A stretch of 64,000 nt of DNA from Labia minor (taxonomy: Eukaryota > Arthropoda > Insecta > Dermaptera > Spongiphoridae). The stretch is from positions 46,787,296 to 46,851,295 of the forward strand of contig OY720346.1 of NCBI GenBank assembly GCA_963082975.1, given 5' to 3'. The notes under the pieces are model-generated. The model saw only the letters and a list, made by a program, of their open reading frames with translations, did not search any database and was not told the origin of the DNA. Shown piece by piece: positions 61,612-64,000 of this stretch; position 1 is the first letter of the stretch, and the number at the start of each line of letters is the position of its first letter. The position numbers and the translations under genes are program-made.

Positions 61612-62760
61612 AGACAGTTACCATCACGGATTAGTAATATTTAATATATGACTTAAGGAATATTGGACTTGTATCGAAATTTCGCTCTTATTAATTAATA
61701 AACATATTTATTTGAAAACACAAAAATAAAAAATATATAAAATTATTTTATTCATGCTTTTGGTTAAAATAAATAATTTTAATATTTTCTGATTAAATAG
61801 AAATCTCAGATATTAATACTATATACATATATACAAGTGATTTATTTATTATTATTTTATAATATGTGGATACAATTATTATTTTATAAATTAACCATTA
61901 ATTATACAACAGAAAAAATATAACAATAATATTCATATATTATAATAACTAACAACATATCATTACAATCAATATTTATTGATTTTTTTTAAGTTATCAA
62001 ATGAATTTTAACAACAATAAAAATATTTCTGTTTTCTGCCCGAAAATAATTAATGTCATTATCAATGACTGATCCATGTTATGCTGTATTAATTCAAAAT
62101 TACATATCTTTTGTAAATTAATCAATTAATTATATTCGTATTTATTGTTTTTTTTTAGAAATATGTACATATATACTAATACTTATATAATACTTATATA
62201 AATTACATTTATTTAAGTAAATTTATATTTTTAACTTCAATCACATTTTAAAATATAAAGGTTAGCAAATTAAATCAACAAGAAAGGTTGTTATAAAAAC
62301 ATATCAGATTGATCTAATATAATTTAACTTTGTTTAAAATTCATTTGTATTTCAGTCCAATTTGTGGTTCCTTATTATTATAAAAATTTTAAAAAAAGCA
62401 TTGAATTGTTATTTGAAAATACATTAATCTCTCTGTCTCCCTCTCCCTTCAATTCATTCAGGGTAATACCACAAATCCTCGTTGCTTTTTGACAGATATG
62501 ATTATTAGTCTGATATATATATATATATAAATAAATTTTGCTCTGTCCGATTGTCACTATTAAACCATTTCACTGACAGACCACCATTGTAGACACTAAT
62601 TCGAAATTATTTACCAATTGAATTTATGAAACGTTTTTGTCAAAGCTTGTCAAATTAAGATAGAAAATAAGTAAAGACAGAATGACTAGAAATTTATAAT
62701 TCATAATTTATAATATGTGAGTTCATATATTTATAATATTATTATACAAAATGATTGCTG
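61612..62760. other. AT-rich stretch without a recognisable gene
   Basis: Simple AT-rich sequence, with (TA)n at about 62513-62530 and a CT patch near 62430. No coding or repeat signature otherwise. Confidence 0.5.
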
Positions 62761-62764
62761 ACTG

Positions 62765-63010
62765 TGTGGCAATGCGCTTGCCTCTCATCCTCGTGGTTCC
62801 GGGTTAAAGTCCCGGGATTGCCAATTTGGAAACATTTTTCCTTATACAATCTCTAACTGGTGTCTGTAGGACAGAGACCATCCACTATTTGGAAATCTTC
62901 CTAAAATAAAAAGTAGCGCCTCCAATCAAGAGAATCAAGATAAAGGTGTGAGGCTTCGTTCTACTGATCATAGAACACTTTTACTCCATTTAGACCTGTC
63001 GTAAAATAAA
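62765..63010 (+). mobile_element. tRNA-derived SINE, diverged second copy
   Basis: Shares with the 28732 copy CTCGTGGTTC(C/T)GGGTT.AAGTCC around the B box, then AGCGCCTCCAATCAAGAGAA and TCTACTGATCATAGAACAC, in the same order and spacing. The head (GTGTGGCAATGCGCTTGCCT) differs more, and the A box is weaker. No target duplication could be recognised, so the limits are approximate. Confidence 0.65.
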
Positions 63011-63376
63011 CAAAAATCCGTTTTTTTTAATATACATATATAAAATATAGTTATAAATATTTATCCTGCTATTATATCAATAATTCTAAAATTAATTAAA
63101 AAACCTTTCCTTTCCATACAAAACAAAAATAAAAAAATAAAAAATTGATGAGGATATTAATTGAATTAATTGAAGAGATTCTAGAATTGAAATTGATAAA
63201 TAAATATAATTTCTTAGATCTCATCATGGGTTTAATTATACAAAGAAGAATTTGTTAAATATTATTTTAATAATATAAAATTCTGAACACAAATGCTTTT
63301 ATTATAGAAATACAAAATTCGTAAAAATATATCTCAATTTAATATTGAAATAAAATTTTCCTTTGTTTTATTGAAA

Positions 63377-63450
63377 ACTAGCTGATCAGAGCGCCTTCGG
63401 CGCTCTTCACACCTAGACGGGGGCTCCGCCCCCTGTACCCCCCCCCCCCC
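63377..63450 (-). repeat. Hairpin-rich GC repeat, copy 2
   Basis: On the minus strand: a G run, GGGGGTACAGGGGGCGGAGC, CCCCGTCTAGGTGTGAAG, then AGCGCCGAAGGCGCT and GATCAGCTAGTTTTC. Two strong stems are visible (GGGGGC/GCCCCC and GAGCGCC/GGCGCTC). It is homologous to 14822-14885 and lies directly after the LINE ORF relic, in the position of a 3' UTR. Confidence 0.6.
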
Positions 63451-63454
63451 GAGT

Positions 63455-63645
63455 GTCCCTATTCTGAGCTATAACCATCTAACTCCTACCCTATCCTATC
63501 TCTCTCACGTTCCTTCCTACATTGTCCACCCTGTTCACAATTGGTCTTCCAAACGGACGTTTTCCAATCGAACTCCCACCAATATATTTTTCCTCTCCCA
63601 TGCTAGCCATGTGCCCTGCCGATCCCAGCCTTCTCTATTTTATGA
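63455..63645 (-). pseudogene. LINE (non-LTR) ORF relic, C-terminal part
   Basis: The minus strand reads RLGSAGHMASMGEEKY, then GKRPFGRPIVNRVDNVGRN and VREIG, then after stops MVIAQNRD. This is the familiar tail of many non-LTR retrotransposon RT proteins (R-L-x-W-x-G-H-x-x-R-M ... G-x-R-P-x-G-R-P-x-x-R-W-x-D-N-V ... W-x-x-x-A-Q-x-R). Replacement of several conserved positions (such as W in RWxDNV, here V) and two stops show it is dead. The plus-strand frame at 63522-63707 is its shadow. Confidence 0.72.
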
Positions 63646-64000
63646 CCTATAATTTAATAATTTTGATCCCCTTTGATAATAATTTCCCGATTGCAACCTC
63701 GATTTAAATTCTTTGCAAATATTATTCTCTCTGATACTAATTATTTTGTCTTATCACTATTAATTTCAAACCCCATCAATTTTCCTGCCTCGATTAATTT
63801 TTTTATGCTACTTTAAATGTTATTAATTTATTTAAAAAAAAATCAGAGTAAACAAAATAAAAATATAAAATATAAAATTAGCATAACACTAAACTACTAT
63901 AAAAATAATATTAAAAAATATATTATATATTAAAATCTTACGTGAAAATCCAATTATGAGATCAAATTTTCTTAATTAAAATAATTTACTCACATAATCT

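Noticed and set aside
63522-63707. 61-codon plus-strand frame
   Set aside because: It is the antisense shadow of a clear LINE RT tail on the minus strand.

Overview
The window is very AT-rich eukaryotic DNA with long introns, microsatellites and many short transposons. The one recognised host gene encodes an immunoglobulin-domain receptor, and the repeats are of kinds common in arthropods. An arthropod with a large, repeat-rich genome is the best guess (inference); I cannot name the species. No bacterial operons, CRISPR array, rRNA or certain tRNA genes were seen.

Host gene. A plus-strand gene starts at about 7.7-8.0 kb. A GC-raised promoter/5' UTR island is followed by exon 1 (7962-8019, a signal peptide of 19 codons plus one base), a 7.1-kb intron, and exon 2 (15111-15422), which encodes one complete Ig domain and is flanked by consensus splice sites in matching phase 1. 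The Ig domain resembles the first Ig domain of PTK7/off-track inactive receptor tyrosine kinases. I found no further Ig, transmembrane or kinase exon, so if the gene is of that family it must continue past the window through an intron of more than 48 kb. The rest of 15.4-64 kb is therefore probably intron or intergenic DNA with scattered GC-raised islands. One of these, 27.9-28.1 kb, has an open frame and could be an exon of something unrecognised.

Mobile DNA. (1) At least two sister families of non-autonomous elements have the layout of Helentron-associated (DINE-1/HINE-like) repeats: a 5' subterminal motif, a conserved block, a GT/GTCY-type microsatellite, a conserved core, the inverted 3' copy of the subterminal motif, and a terminal hairpin. 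Family A has five copies (1.2, 4.3, 23.6, 36.5 and 57.0 kb). Family B has two long copies (2.4 and 55.5 kb) and a fragment (7.1 kb). (2) A hAT transposon at 29596-35617 has an exact 8-bp target duplication and a BED-finger transposase split by one nested insertion of about 2.7 kb; that insertion contains a fold-back element with identical 159-bp arms. (3) hAT-type MITEs occur at 3.9, 43.0, 53.6, 58.7 and 61.4 kb, mariner-type MITEs at 19.3, 26.7 and 57.6 kb, a decayed mariner at 50.0 kb and a pogo-like element at 42.2 kb. (4) A tRNA-derived SINE family has copies at 28.7 kb (perfect 15-bp target duplication) and 62.8 kb. (5) LINE reverse-transcriptase ORF relics lie at 24.1 and 63.5 kb.

All family assignments come from reading motifs by eye; no database search or alignment program was run.
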